The notes: generated by a model not told the origin, from the sequence alone. Shown: positions 10,451 through 22,483, counted from the stretch's first letter. The stretch is DNA of 64,000 nt from Leishmania infantum JPCM5 (GCF_000002875.2 NC_009417.2:1097929-1161928); one strand, 5' to 3'. Program-made: numbers and translations.

Positions 10451-12899
10451 TTGATCACGCCCCTGTCGGCGCACTTGTCTGTACCTGCGCGCGTGTTCGC
10501 TGGCTCTTTTTTTTTTTCCTATTTCTTTCTTTTTGTTGTTGTTGCCTTCTCCATTGGGGAGTGGGCGGGCGCATTAGCGGAGTCTTTTCTTTTTGTTTGG
10601 CCGTCTTTCCCCGTTGCCTTTCTAGCACGACATCAAAATTCTTCTCCGCTGTACCTCAAGTACACACGCACTCACACACACACACGCACCACTACCACCT
10701 TGCTAGGACGGCAAAATCGCGCTCTTCCGCGTACACGCGTAACGTCCAGCTTCTTCCCTCTTAGTCTTTCCTTTCCCCAGGCAAAAAGAAAAGAAAACGA
10801 GATTTAGCGTTGTAGGCATCAGCAAACAGCAGAAGTAGTAAGAACAGGACCGGCACGGGTTACGCGGCAGAGCCAATAAAAAGGAATACGAAGAAAAAAA
10901 GGAAAAGGGTCCGGGCAAGCGCCTCTACTTCCTCTCTCCGGCCGCGTCCGCAATTTAGCCCCTCTCTTTCTTTTTCGCTCCTTTTCTCTTTCCGCCATTG
11001 TCTGCCCGTCGCCCCCCCCCGCCTCCTGCGTGATTGTGAGCGGGCACTGAAGCAGATCGACACGGAAAAGCAAGCAAGGGCAGAGCAGGCGAGCGTTCTT
11101 GACGTATCTGTGAGCGAAGGACCAGCCGAAAAGGATAGCACAAAGTTTGTACGCGCAAAAGGGAGGCAGTCACGGAAGGGGAGAGTGGCTGGCTCTTGAC
11201 AGTTTGTCGATACAGCGAGGGGTCGGAAGAAACGCGTCACTGCGAGTGTGCTTGTGTGTGCCTGTACATCTGTCGCTCGACTCTCGTCCATCACCCGACT
11301 CGCATTCCCGCTCGGAAGCCTAGCGTGCCTTTTTTATTTATCTTCTGCGTGAGTGTGTAGGGTGGTGTGTGCGTGTGTGTGTCGGCGCTTACGTACTGCT
11401 TCAGTGTGCTGTGTGGAGGGTGTCAGGGGGTTTCCGCGTCCACCTTTCTAGTTGTGCTGGCGTCTCTCTGTCTTCTCGTGCTCTCCTTTATCCTGCTCTG
11501 CCTTGCTTGGTTTACCGATTTGCTGATTGCTTCCCTATCCTTCTGTGCCCCGTCATCATCATTTTTTTAGTAATTGAGAGATACGAGCTCGTTATCTCTC
11601 TCTCTAGTTCTGTGTTTCTCGGACGTGTTGTCGTTGTTTCCCCTTCTGTTGCCGAGTTCGTATCGCTTCCTCATCGACGCACTTTATTGTATCCTCTACA
11701 AGCGCACTTCATCTCCCACTACGCACTCACCAAAGCAGGTCTGTCTGTATTCGCGCCCGTGTTTCTGTGCGTGTGTGTGTGTGTGCCTGTTTCCGAGTGT
11801 GTTTCTCTAGTGCGTGCGCGCTTCCTTTGCTGCTTTTTCTCCGTGGCTCTCTTTGTGTACTTGATTGATCTACACCCACACCTTCCCCTTCCGTGTTCCT
11901 CACGCCCTTTCGTTTTTGGTTTTTGTTTCCTCTCTCCTCCTTTGCCTCCTCTTTTTTTTTCGTCCGTTTCCGTAACCGATCTTAGTTTTCTAGAGCTTGA
12001 GCTCTTGGCTTGTTTTTCTCTTCCTCTCTCGTTTCTTTTTGCCGTCTCCGCTGCGTGTTTTTTTTTGTGTGTGTGCCTGTGTCTGTGCCTGTGCCTGTGT
12101 GTGTGTGTGTACTTTCGTGCACGTGTGTGTCATTCCGAGTCCCTTTTTTTTTCGTGTGTGTTTCTCTGTTTTTTTTTTCTCCTGCTTGCTGTCTGTTTTG
12201 CGCTGTCGTTGGGTCAGCTCGCTGTTCTCACTATTTAGGTTTCGAAGCCAAACAAATCGAGACGAAGGAAGATTTTTATCGCCTTCACCCCCCCTCCACC
12301 TCCTCTTCCTCTCTCTTCGTTTTCTTGTCGCTTTCCCCTCCTTCCCTTTTTTTGCCTTTGCTCTTCTCCTTAAGTGCCTCTCTTTCTATCTCCCTCTTAT
12401 GCTCGTGCGTCTCTGCGCCGGATACCTTATCGTCTCTTATCTTTCTCTCTTTCAGTATCTGATTTTGTGTGTGTGTGTGTGCGTGCATTGGCGCCACGTG
12501 AACTCAACAACGAGCAACGCAGTCCCTCTTTCGAGCCCCACTTTCTCCCCGCCGCTTTCTCCTTTCTCCTCCCTCGTCGCCTGACGGGCCCGCAGGACTA
12601 ACCGGTGGAGGAGGTGATCTTCGAGAGGTATACGTGTGCAACGAGAGGCAAAAAAGAACGAAAACAGCAAAGGTAGTGCCTGTGTGTGTGTGTGTGTTAG
12701 TATTTGGTTGTTTCTCCTCTCTCGTGCAGTCTCTTTTTTTTTTCGTCTTTTCTGCTTGCTTCATTGTCTCTTTCTTTTCTGTGTTCTGTGTGCGTGTGTC
12801 TCCCTCATACTTACAGAAATAAGCAACACAGAGGGAGAGTGTAAACGTGTGCAGGAGGCTCAACAGCAACGAGCAACAAAAACGCGAAAAAAAAACGAA

Positions 12900-12972
12900 G
12901 CATCCTTCGTCATCCGTCTTTCTCTTTTTTTTTCGTTTGTTCTTGGCGTATTCTCGGTGGCTGTTTATTGAG
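12900..12972 (+). promoter_or_regulatory. Candidate polypyrimidine tract and trans-splice acceptor (RNA-binding protein)
   Basis: A T/C-rich tract including a nine-T run is followed by an AG at 12971-12972, 166 nt before the ATG at 13138. Because the region upstream has dozens of equally good tracts, the true 5' UTR could be much longer. Confidence 0.35.
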
Positions 12973-13137
12973 TGAAGTGGGTGAAGAGGCACTCTAGCGA
13001 GTCATAAGTTGAAGAAAACATACGTTTATCCCCGCACATAGGGATCTGCGTGAATCGTTTGGCTCCTGGCCTTCCTGTTCCTCCGCCCATTCTTCCTGAC
13101 TCGACTTGTGCACGCACGCACACGGCGCCCTGTGCCG

Positions 13138-14571
13138 ATGCCTTCATTACAGAGAGACCCGAATTCATGGATGGAGGCTGCTGCCGCGCATCCGCCGCTT
13201 ACAGCCGTGCCAAACACGGTGTCTGCGTCGCAGATGGGCCACGCGAACACCTCCACGCGGTCGTCGATGCGGAGACGCGTTCACAGTGCTACGGCTGCTT
13301 CGGCTTCCACCGTTGGCGCTGGTTCACCGATGCCGCATTTCATTGGGGCAGCGCCGCAGGCATACTCGTCACCGACGTTCTACAGGGATCCGACTGCCTT
13401 GCGTGGTAACGACAGAGCCGGCACAGCATCACCGTTTCGGGTGCTTTCTTCGTCACAGCAGCAAGCAGAGCTGCGCGCGAATCGAAGTGACAGTCGCACG
13501 ATGCCGCCACCGCCGCCGCCGCCAAATCTGGCGCACGAGCACGACAGTCGGCAAGAGAGGAGTTTCATCTTTCAGCTACGAGGCCTTCCATTTGCGGCAA
13601 CCCGAAAAGATGTCGAGTCTTTTTTACGCACCGTTGACTACGACCAGTTGGACGTTGGAACTTTAGCCACTGGAGAGTCGAGTGGCAACGCGTTTGTGGA
13701 GTTGCACGGCTTGCGCGCAGCCGAGAAACTGGGCCGCCTGCACAACACGGTCATCACCGTCGCAGCTGATGCCAGCGTACCGGCGCGGGAACGTCCCCGC
13801 CCCCGATATATTGAAGTTCTGGACGCTGACGCTGCTAGGAGAGAGCAGGTGCTGCGTATCGACGCTCTCACAGCGAGGAGCGCTCTGCCGCTTCCGCGGC
13901 GCTTCCGCGCTGCGGCCGCTGCAGCCGCAAATACTTCCTCTGTATCTGGCACCTCCACTGACGCTTCTCAGCAGCAGCAGCAGCATCCGGTGCGACAAGC
14001 GCAGCATCAGGCTTTTGTGCAGCCGCCACCGCAGATGTCTGCAGAGGGTGGTGTTCGGTACTTCACCACTTCGCCGATGACGCCGCTATCGGTGTCGTCC
14101 ACGCTAATCACCCCCGTCTCGTCTCAGCGCTTTCTGGATGTGTCAAGGTATGTCTGCTCCCCAAGCGCGACGTGGAATGCGTACGCGCAGCAGCAACACA
14201 GCGCGCCTCCACTGCCATCGTCGACGATGTCAATGCCGCATATTGTGGCGTCACAGCCAGCGCCTGTAGGTTCCTCTGGCGCACCGCCGATGGTGCGTAT
14301 CCAGAATGTTGAAGGCAGCGGGGTGATGCGTAGCGCGACTTCAGCACCTTCGGCGTTCTACCAGTTTGCCACTCCTATAGCTCCACAGACGCAAGATCCG
14401 CAGCAGCAACGCGTCCCCAGCACACCGAATGTTTCTTACTTTGTTGTCGCTGCAGTACCTTCGCCCGCCACGCTGTCTGAAGCGCGGAGCACCTACTATG
14501 TGGCGCCCCTGTCGTCCACGCAAGCGGCCACTGCCGGCAGCTATTACTACTTGGGCAGCGGCAGCCCCTAA
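13138..14571 (+). CDS. Quasi-RRM RNA-binding protein, hnRNP F/H-like
   Basis: The 477-residue protein has one recognisable RNA-binding domain at about residues 143-235. It starts with FIFQLRGLPFAAT, has the Gly-Asn-Ala-Phe-Val-Glu-Leu segment in the RNP1 position (SSGNAFVEL, lacking the usual aromatic signature), and ends with RYIEVLDAD. This pattern (GLP followed by a YIEV terminal strand) is typical of the quasi-RRMs of hnRNP F/H, which bind G-tracts. The remaining sequence is low-complexity: Ser/Ala/Pro-rich N-terminus with a six-Pro run, and a long Gln/Ser/Pro/Ala-rich C-terminus with poly-Gln, suggesting a disordered protein-interaction region. T. brucei hnRNPF/H affects trans-splicing and mRNA stability. 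A homologous role is inferred here. The ATG at 13138 is the first ATG of the frame. The gene is extraordinarily isolated, with 9.6 kb upstream and 7.9 kb downstream lacking genes, so long UTRs and heavy post-transcriptional control are likely. A more generic RRM protein is the main alternative. Confidence 0.75.
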   Translation: MPSLQRDPNSWMEAAAAHPPLTAVPNTVSASQMGHANTSTRSSMRRRVHSATAASASTVGAGSPMPHFIGAAPQAYSSPTFYRDPTALRGNDRAGTASPFRVLSSSQQQAELRANRSDSRTMPPPPPPPNLAHEHDSRQERSFIFQLRGLPFAATRKDVESFLRTVDYDQLDVGTLATGESSGNAFVELHGLRAAEKLGRLHNTVITVAADASVPARERPRPRYIEVLDADAARREQVLRIDALTARSALPLPRRFRAAAAAAANTSSVSGTSTDASQQQQQHPVRQAQHQAFVQPPPQMSAEGGVRYFTTSPMTPLSVSSTLITPVSSQRFLDVSRYVCSPSATWNAYAQQQHSAPPLPSSTMSMPHIVASQPAPVGSSGAPPMVRIQNVEGSGVMRSATSAPSAFYQFATPIAPQTQDPQQQRVPSTPNVSYFVVAAVPSPATLSEARSTYYVAPLSSTQAATAGSYYYLGSGSP

Positions 14572-17500
14572 TGCCCTCTCCCTTTCCCTGCCATCCCCGC
14601 TGAACGCCATCTCGAGGTCTCCAACGGTGGCGATAATCATGCGTGATCAGCATCTCTTTTTCTTTCATGTGTGCGCGTTGATGCGCTTTTCTCTCCCTTT
14701 TTGTTGTCTCTGTTGTTGTTTTATGTCGTTCTCTTCATGCTTTTACTGCCGCGCGCTCTCTGCCCTTCGTTTTCTTTTCCTTGGCTTCCTCTCGCCTATC
14801 TGATCTCCTTCGCCCTTCTTATTTGATAATGCCTAGCACAACTCGACCTACAAGCTCTCTCTCTCTGTTTTTGTTTGGTTGTTTGATTTTCTCCGTTTTT
14901 TTTTGTCGCTTTTGGTTTTTGTTGTTGTCGGATCCGTTTCCACTCCTAGATAAACCGGAGATGAGAAGTGAGTGCTACCACGAGCAGGCGCACGCTCTCC
15001 CCCTCCCCCCTACACACCACCACCACCAACACTTCTGGACCCGGTTTCTATCGATCACCGATCCCTACTCCCTCCCCTTACGCGTTTGCCCAAGCGATAC
15101 CTTTTTTGTTGTTCTCTCCCAAGCTCCTGTTTTGCTGCTTGGCTCCTCAGCCCACCCACACCCTTTTTTTATGGTTTCGCTTCATATCTACGAAGTTTAT
15201 GTTTTTTTTTTTGTCTGCTTTTCGTTGCTCTTACTTCGTCTCTGTGTACCGGTGTGTTGCTGTGCGGGCGGCGCCTCCCTTCTCTTTTCTCTCGTTTTCT
15301 TTTTGCTTTGTCCGTTGTTTATCTCCCTTTTAAACTGACATTTTCCTCCCTCCTCCTCGCCCCCCCCCCCCACGCACGCCTTTCACGCAGTCTTTTCTCC
15401 TCTTCCCGCCCCACCCCGCCCCTTTCTTTCTATGTGCGCGTTTGCTTCTTTTTTTAGCTTTCGTTTTGTCTCCGATTTCCTTGCCCCACCCCTCGCTTCC
15501 CCTTCTCCGTCTTCAGCGCCTCTCCCCTCTCGTCTCTCCTCCTCATACTCTGCGCGTATACATGTGTGCGTGTGTGTAGTCTACTCGCACGTGCTCCCTC
15601 CCCCGACCCTCACCCCGTACAAGCACATACATAAGACTGAAATAAGAAAAAAATCGTTCTGATCATCATCTTTTTCGTTGCTTTCTTCGCTCTCTCTCTC
15701 TCTGTGCTCTCGCTTCATCAGTAATATGCTTCCGTCTTCTGTGTATGTGTGTCTGTGTTCTCGCATCTTCGCGAGTACTCCTTTCCGCCCCTTCACAGCC
15801 TTCCGTGCGGCATTTTTATTTTTCGTTTTGTTTTGTGTGTTTCTCTAGTATGATGACAGGGTTTGCTTCTTTTCCCCTTTCTTAGGATGGTCTCTCGCAG
15901 TCTCTTCAGCGCACTCCACAAACATGCACGTATATGAACGCATACACTTACGCCATTTCTCTTCTGTTCAGTCGTCGCCTTTTTTTTTCATGTATGCCAC
16001 CCCGCTCTTCCTCTATTTTTTTTTGTGTTCCGCCGCACCCTCTACATGCGCATGCGTGCGTGTGTGCCTCTGCTTTTGTTTGTTTGGTTGCCGTTGTTTC
16101 CGGCTTGCTTCCCTCCGTGTGTAGTGGTCCTCTTTTTCTTGCATTTTGTGTAGCTGTTTTCTTTTTTTTCTGTTTTCTCCGTTTGTTCGTCTTTGATGAA
16201 AGATGTCTTTTTTTTTGCTGTTGTTGTTATCCTCCACTTCATCTTCCTCTCGTCGTCTCTTTTGCCCCTTTCCTTTGTGTGCACGCGCCTGTGCGCGTCT
16301 TTGCCTCTTTCCTTCTCTCCCTTTTCTCTCGCACTCTTCTCACAACGATTCTTTCTGCCGCCTTTGCACAAGGCGTCCACAGATGCGGACACTCGAATAT
16401 ATATATACTGCACTCATGAAACTCGCCCACTCTCCTTACCACCACCCCGTCTATCATCCTCTTCCTTGACAGGAACAGAAGAAGAAACATAAAAGGGGTT
16501 GAGGATCTTGTGATACCAGATTTGCGTATTGCTACTGCGTGATCTCACATCGTGCCGTCGCCGCCGTCCCCCCCCTCCTCCTCCCATCATCCCCGCTTCT
16601 TCCACGTACGGATTCCACTTGACTCATCCTCGTTTTTTTTTCTCTGTCGTACACAGAGAGGGTGAAGGCGGCGGACGTCGGCATCCGAGAGTACGGGGTG
16701 GTGCACGCTCTTCCTCCCTGTCTGCTTATCGTTTGCTTTATTTCCTCTTTTTTGTCGATTCTTTTTTTCTCTCTCCTTGCCTTGTGGCGCTTCGGATTTC
16801 ATTGTACGCGTGTGTGTGTGCGCGTGTGTGCTTTCTTCAAACAGCGACAACAAAACAAAACAGTGACACACACACATACAGACGGAGGGTTTCTATGTGC
16901 TGTTATTCTCTTTCCGTTTCTTTCCTTTTCTTCGTTCCCTCTCCTTGTGCACCCCCCTCTTCCCCCCTCCACACACACACACAACGCTGTTTCTCGTCGT
17001 CGTCCCCCTTTCCTCCCTCCTTTTCTTCTGTCTTTGCTTGTTTGCTTGTACCGCCAACCCCACTTTTCCCTCTTCTCTCTCCCCCTTTCTTTGTGTTTTG
17101 CGCTTTTCTGTGACGATTTCTCATGCGTGCGCTTGCTCTTCCATATGGTTTCTGGTTTTCGGCTGCCCTGACCCCAGCATCATGTCTTTCTTTGTTTTCT
17201 CACAAGCGGCGGAAGGTGCGTGCACATCTCTGTACGTGAGGAGGGAGAGAGGCCAACGAGGCGGCGTCGACGACGCGGAGTGCGAATCTGTATGCTGTTG
17301 AACGCTCTTCTTCCCCTCCCCCCGCTCCTCTGTCTTTCCGCTTGTCCTCTTGCTCCACCTCTGGTGTTGATGCCCTTCTGCCCATCCGCAAAGCCACTTC
17401 GTCCGCGGACGCACAGCTGGGCCCTTTCTTTTTCCTGCGCGTGTATGTATGGTGCCCTTGGTCTTGTTTTTCTTTTAGAAGCGTTCTACGCTTTCGTGCG

Positions 17501-19683
17501 TGTGTACGTTGTCATGTGGTTCTTTGTTTCCGTTCTTCGTCCTGACTTGTTCAGTCTTCCTGCCCGCGCTGTTTCTTTATTTTTTTCTTTCATTTTGGCG
17601 CCTTGCGAGTGCGTTCATCTGTGTGTGCGTGTGCGCGTGCGTGCGGTTGTGGCAATATGGGCTATATATGGATACGCTTTTTTATGTACATCTGCACGGA
17701 TACTTTCTATGACCCCCACGTGTCCCCGCGCTCTTTTGTTTTATCTTTTTCTCGACCCTACCCGCAGTACGTTCACGTCTGCATGTGTTAGTGGGTGTGC
17801 GCATGGCGTCTGCTCCCTCTCCTACTTCTATAGCAACTATATATATGTGCGTAGTCTGCCACTCCCCTTCTGTCTCTTGCTCTTTTTGTTTTTCATCTTC
17901 TCCTTTTCAGGTGAGCAGTCGGTTGTGTGAGCGTGTGCGTCGCACCTTACCTGCGCGCTAGTGTGCCACCTCTCTCACGACCTCACCCCCTCCATTTCTG
18001 TCCCGTTAAAGGCAACGCGCGCACATTTTAGTAAAGCCAGCAACTCAACTTCGCCCTCCCTCTCTCTCCATCTCTGCGCCGCTGCACACTCACGTAGACC
18101 TAGTAGAGACACTGAATAAGGAAAGAAGAAGAGGCGTTCACACATTCACCACACTGTAGCCAACACGGCTACACACCGCTTCCTTCTCCAACTCGCATGA
18201 ATATGCTTCATGTGGATAGCAACAAAGAAAGTGCAGAACGCCGAAACGTCCTATCCATTCTCCTACATAGCTGTCTCTCTCTTTTTCAATTATTTTGTTT
18301 CCTGAATTTTTGTTTTGTGACTCACATTACACCGACCCAGAGAGGTGCGTTGAGGCGGTGGCAGCAGCAGCGTTAGAGCCGATGGAGGCACGACAGTGAG
18401 CAAGACAGGGATTGGGCTTCTTCATCAAGGTGGTCTTGCTTTTCGTTTTGCCTTTGATAGAAGAGCAGCACCATGTTTGTCTCACCTCTTCCGCCTGTTC
18501 CTTTTTGGCTGAGACGGCACGAAGATGGCGCTCACGTAATATGAACTCTCGAGTATCCCAAAAAGAAACATCGATCGCCTTCTAGGCGGCTGCATCCCTG
18601 TCGCCTGGCTCGCTATGTCTTCTGCTTTTTATTTTCACCTTCCTTTCGCTTTCTCTCTTTTGCCATTTCCTACCACCACCTCTCTCCTACTTAGATTCGT
18701 TTTTTTTTTTGCCCTTGTTCTCTCCTTGGGCTGTCTATGTCCATGTCAATGTGTGTGTGTGTGTTGACTGTGATCTGCTCTTCCATCATTTTCTGTTTCT
18801 CTGAGCTATTTTATGTTGTTGTTTCTTTCCCACCCGCGGTTCTCGCGTTTTTTGTTTTTGAGTGGGCGCTTCTGTGTGTTTGGTCTTGCTGGTTGTGGCC
18901 TTGTTTGGATTTCTCCTTCGGTTTTGCTTCTTTTCGTTTCTTTTTTTTTGTTTGCTTTCGTTGTGTTGTTCGGCCCACCCGCTCACCACACTCCACTCCG
19001 CACCCGCCCTCCCCCCTGCGTCGTGTCCGTTGATCGTGCTCTCGACTGTCGACTTTCTCGTTTTTTTTTGGTTGTGTTTTGTCTCCGCCGTCATCTCTCT
19101 CGAGGCTTGCCTTCGTCCATGGCTGCATTCTGTCGTCTCTTCCTTTCCGTCTTCCACGTCCCGTTCGCACCCTCCCTTCCACACTCAAACCCTCCAATGA
19201 GGGCTATTTTGTTTTGTATCTCTCTGTGTGTGCATGTGTATGTGCGTCGCAATTGCTGGCGAGGCAAAAGACCTCTCCCCACTCGGTTCTGTGTATCTTC
19301 TTCGCTCGCCGCCACTCGACCCCGCCCCACCCCCCATCTGCCCACCACAGCCTCGAAAGCAACACTCAGCATCGCACCTGCAATTTTCTTTACTAAAAGA
19401 GCCACTCCAGTTTTATTTTCTGGCGCTCATTTCTTCCCTTCTCGTTTCTTGCCCTGGCCTTCCGCATAACGCTGGCTGCCGCACCATCGTATCAGGATTG
19501 AGGACGCCATTTGTGACGTAGCCAAAGGCCTGCAGCCTTTCCTCAGAAATGCCTGCGGACTATCGGTTTGGGCGTGCAGAACTGCGCTGCCGCGGTGCGG
19601 CAGAAGTGCGAAATAATGATAACTTTCGGACCAACTCAATACGAATCGTGTCTGCAATGCACCAGACATAAGGCCCTTTCTAT

Positions 19684-20077
19684 GCCCCTTTGGAGCAGCA
19701 GGCTACGTGGTCTCCTCGCGAGCAGGCGCATGCCTATCCGCGGGCCCCTTCCGCTCGACGCACCCGCTGCCACAGGACTCATGGCCGCGGCCCCGCCTGC
19801 GTCAAGGCGTGCGGTGCAGCCATGTCCGTGTAGGCGCGTCTACCGCGCAGCACGTACCCAAAGAATAAGCAATGACGTGCAGGGAGCGCCCGGTAGACGC
19901 GTGGCTGCGGTTCAACGGCGCACGGCGCGCCCCCTAGAGAACCAGGACGTCGCCGCTAATGCGGCAGAGTTAGGCGAGCTGTGGTTGTGTAGGCATCTCT
20001 GTGTTGACGTGTTCCGGCTAGAAAGCCAGGCTGCAAAGAAAAAGAAGCGAAGGCGTCGCATCCCCTTCTCGTCCCCC
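19684..20077 (+). mobile_element. SIDER-like degenerate retroposon, copy 2 (5' part missing or diverged)
   Basis: This copy matches copy 3 (62388-62722, reverse complement) with only a handful of mismatches by eye over roughly 300 bases, beginning at GCCCCTTTGGAGC. It matches copy 1 most closely over its last ~150 bases, including the shared A-rich string near 20033-20048 and a short common tail to about 20077. Upstream of 19684 the similarity stops, so it is either 5'-truncated or older there. It sits in the long region between the RNA-binding protein and the GAP1-like gene. Confidence 0.65.
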
Positions 20078-22159
20078 TGTCTTTGATGCACGTATATATG
20101 TATATTCATACGCGCATATACGCATATGTGTATTTACACTCCCTGTGGTGATGTTCTCGAAAGCACAAGCAAGCGCGTATGCGCACACTTTTTTTTCGTA
20201 TATCGTGCTCATTTATTATTAAGTGTGCTTGTGTGTGTGTGTGTATGTGTGTCTGCGTGTTTTTTTTTTCGGCCTTTTGCGATCAACTCAAAGTACGCCT
20301 GCGTCTCAGCCTACGGGTTGTGCCGCAGAAGGATGTGTGAGGAGGAAACGTCGTTTGTCTTCTCTGGCACCGTTGTCCTTCTTCTCTCCGGCAAGTAGTA
20401 AAATCGGCGCCACGCACTTTTACTTTCACACTGAAAAAGAAGGGTAAGGCTGGTTTCGACGGGGTTGTGGCGAGATGGGGGAGTTGCTCTTCTTTCATTT
20501 GGGGGTTTGCGCACGCACACAAACACTCACACACACACATATATATATATATGCTTGTATCTGCTTTTTAGTTCTCTTCAGTTTTTCTTTAGTTCTGGCC
20601 AGCGCTTTCGTGGCGCGGCTCAATTTTTTTTTTTCGGCGGTGGACATCCCATCCTTCTCCCTCTTCTTGCCGTTCAAAAGCAAACAAAAAAGGGTGTTTC
20701 GCGCCATGGTAGAGGTCTCTTCTATTTTCTTTTTGGGCAGCTTTACGGCCGCGACATATAGGTGCGTGTGTATGCGTGTGTATGCATGTATTTATTAGTG
20801 GTGGCGTCGCGGGTCTTTTCCTCTTGAGTTGAGTAGGAGGCGAACTGGCTCTCCTGCATCGTCTTTGTTCTGTTGTTTCTACCCGACCAGCAGTCCCCTC
20901 TCCCCTCATCATGCCTGCCACCGCGTGAGGGACACGATGGATGAGGGAAAGGCGGACGCTACGCTTTCGTAGACGAGGTGGAAAACAGCGACAAGCAATC
21001 AAGTGCAGAGGGCAAAATCCGTTGACCCTCTATCTGGCGACATGCAAATGGTCTCTGGCACCGCTCTTCGCAGGCTACTAAATGGTATGGGGCGCCGTCA
21101 ACGCGGTGATTGTTTTCTTCTCATGGTTTCTCTACCCCCTTCTCTCATTTTACACGGGTGGGGGCAGCAAGCACTTGCAGGCACACGTAAACGCATGTAT
21201 ACTAGCTCGAGTGCGTCTGCACGCACACGCACATGCACATGGAGTGAGCTGCGCGAAATCTGAAGTGCTTCTCTTGCCTTCTCCCCTTGCCCCACCCTGA
21301 ACCAGCATTGTAGGAATGACCAAGACGACTCTCTCTCTCGCCATGCTTTCACGCTTGAACAACGTCTGTGCGAGTAACCGACCTTTTTGTCCGCCCAGCC
21401 GTTCAAAAACGAAACCGAAATACGTGCTTGTATGTGGCGTCACATCTGATTCACGCTGAGGAGCCCACAGCGGGGGGGAGAGCGTTAGAGGCGTCTTCTC
21501 TATTAGAGAAAGATGCAGATAAGCTAAACACGCATATATGTATATGTATGTAAGGCGATAAAAGGAATAAAGAGCTGATTCGATGCCGACAAAAGACGAA
21601 GAAAAGTGCGAAGCCACGCAGCGGATCAGGGAAAGTACACAAAAAGAAAGAGGCTCAAGACAACGAAACGTTCCCCTCTCACCCAACGAGAGCAGTAGAG
21701 AGCGCTGGCGTGGGGTGCACGCAATGACGCACGAAAGGTGTGTGCTGTGATGGCCTTGTAAAATAAGAAAGAATAACAATCACAGTACGAAGAAAAAAGC
21801 AGCAAGGAGGGAATAGCGGATTTGGTCTCGCATTGCGTGCCACACAAACCACAACAAACGGCAGCACGTGGCGTTTTGCTTTGTGCCTTTTGGGCGATAA
21901 CGAAAAAAAAAAAAGAAAAGCGAGTGAGACACGCACACACACACACACAAACACACACGTCCATGTGCACACACGAAACAAATCCATGCGTGTCTCTGTG
22001 TGTGTGTGTGTCTCTATAGACGTTTCCGTTGCGTGACGGCCTGCCTCCTACTTTCCCTCGTCCGTTCACTGTCCCTTTCTCAGGCCGCTTTTTTTTTTTG
22101 TATTACTCTCAACAACAACAAAAAGAAGCATTTGTGAGCTCAATCATAGTGTTCCCTTC

Positions 22160-22216
22160 GCTCCATCCGTCTCCCTACTTGCATATCCGTCATCTTCCCG
22201 CCTCTCTGTTCCGCAG
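22160..22216 (+). promoter_or_regulatory. Candidate polypyrimidine tract and trans-splice acceptor (GAP1-like gene)
   Basis: A C/T-rich stretch ends in the strong consensus-like TTCCGCAG with AG at 22215-22216, about 268 nt before the ATG at 22484. CA-rich repeats (about 22365-22390) lie in the presumed 5' UTR. Confidence 0.5.
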
Positions 22217-22483
22217 TCGCGCATCAAGCGCAGCTGCTTCTCTCTCTCCGTCGTCACTCTTGCCACCGCGGACGCCTCATATCGTCCAGCCCAGCTGGGG
22301 AACCGTTCGTTCTCGCCTCTTTCGATCCTTTGGAGCGGACAAGACCCCCCCCCTCCCACGCCCACACACGCACACACGCACACACACGCAGACGCGGACG
22401 CGTCGGCACGTCTCCTTACTTGTCCCTGCCTGGCTGCACCTCTTCGCCGCAAAGCGAGAGCACACGAGAAGAGGTGTCGAGCA

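Larger units (their letters stand above)
3525..13137 (+). other. 9.6-kb non-coding region, mostly pyrimidine-rich on the + strand
   Basis: No frame on either strand looks coding: long open stretches translate into Leu/Ser/Phe/Cys/Val low-complexity (+) or Lys/Arg/Glu-rich (-) strings, which reflect base composition. Sub-structure by eye: 3525-4559 mixed composition; 4560-5117 SIDER-like element; 5118-9950 C/T-rich with many poly-T and GT runs and short TA repeats; 9951-10450 mostly purine/A-rich; 10451-10790 C/T-rich; 10790-11290 purine-leaning; 11300-12600 C/T- and GT-rich; 12600-12900 mixed; 12900-12972 the polypyrimidine tract before the RNA-binding-protein gene. Most of it is probably the 3' UTR of the ketoacyl synthase and the 5' region of the RNA-binding protein. 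Non-coding RNAs cannot be excluded. Confidence 0.7.
14572..22483 (+). other. 7.9-kb non-coding region downstream of the RNA-binding protein gene
   Basis: No frame on either strand looks like a real gene. By eye: 14572-17960 is C/T-rich with poly-T and GT runs; 17960-18620 is mixed composition; 18620-19250 is again C/T-rich; 19684-20077 is a SIDER-like element; 20078-20900 is mixed with CA and TA repeats; 21300-22000 is purine-leaning; 22020-22216 is pyrimidine-rich and leads to the acceptor for the next gene. Much of it is likely the 3' UTR of the RNA-binding protein. Small RNAs cannot be excluded by eye. Confidence 0.7.

Noticed and set aside
9951..11290. Possible strand-switch region or transcription start
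   Set aside because: The purine/pyrimidine flip looks like a switch of bias, but genes on both sides are on the same strand, so no divergent or convergent boundary is supported.
13106..13666. 186-residue overlapping frame at the start of the RNA-binding protein
   Set aside because: An out-of-frame shadow; only the frame beginning at 13138 contains the quasi-RRM.
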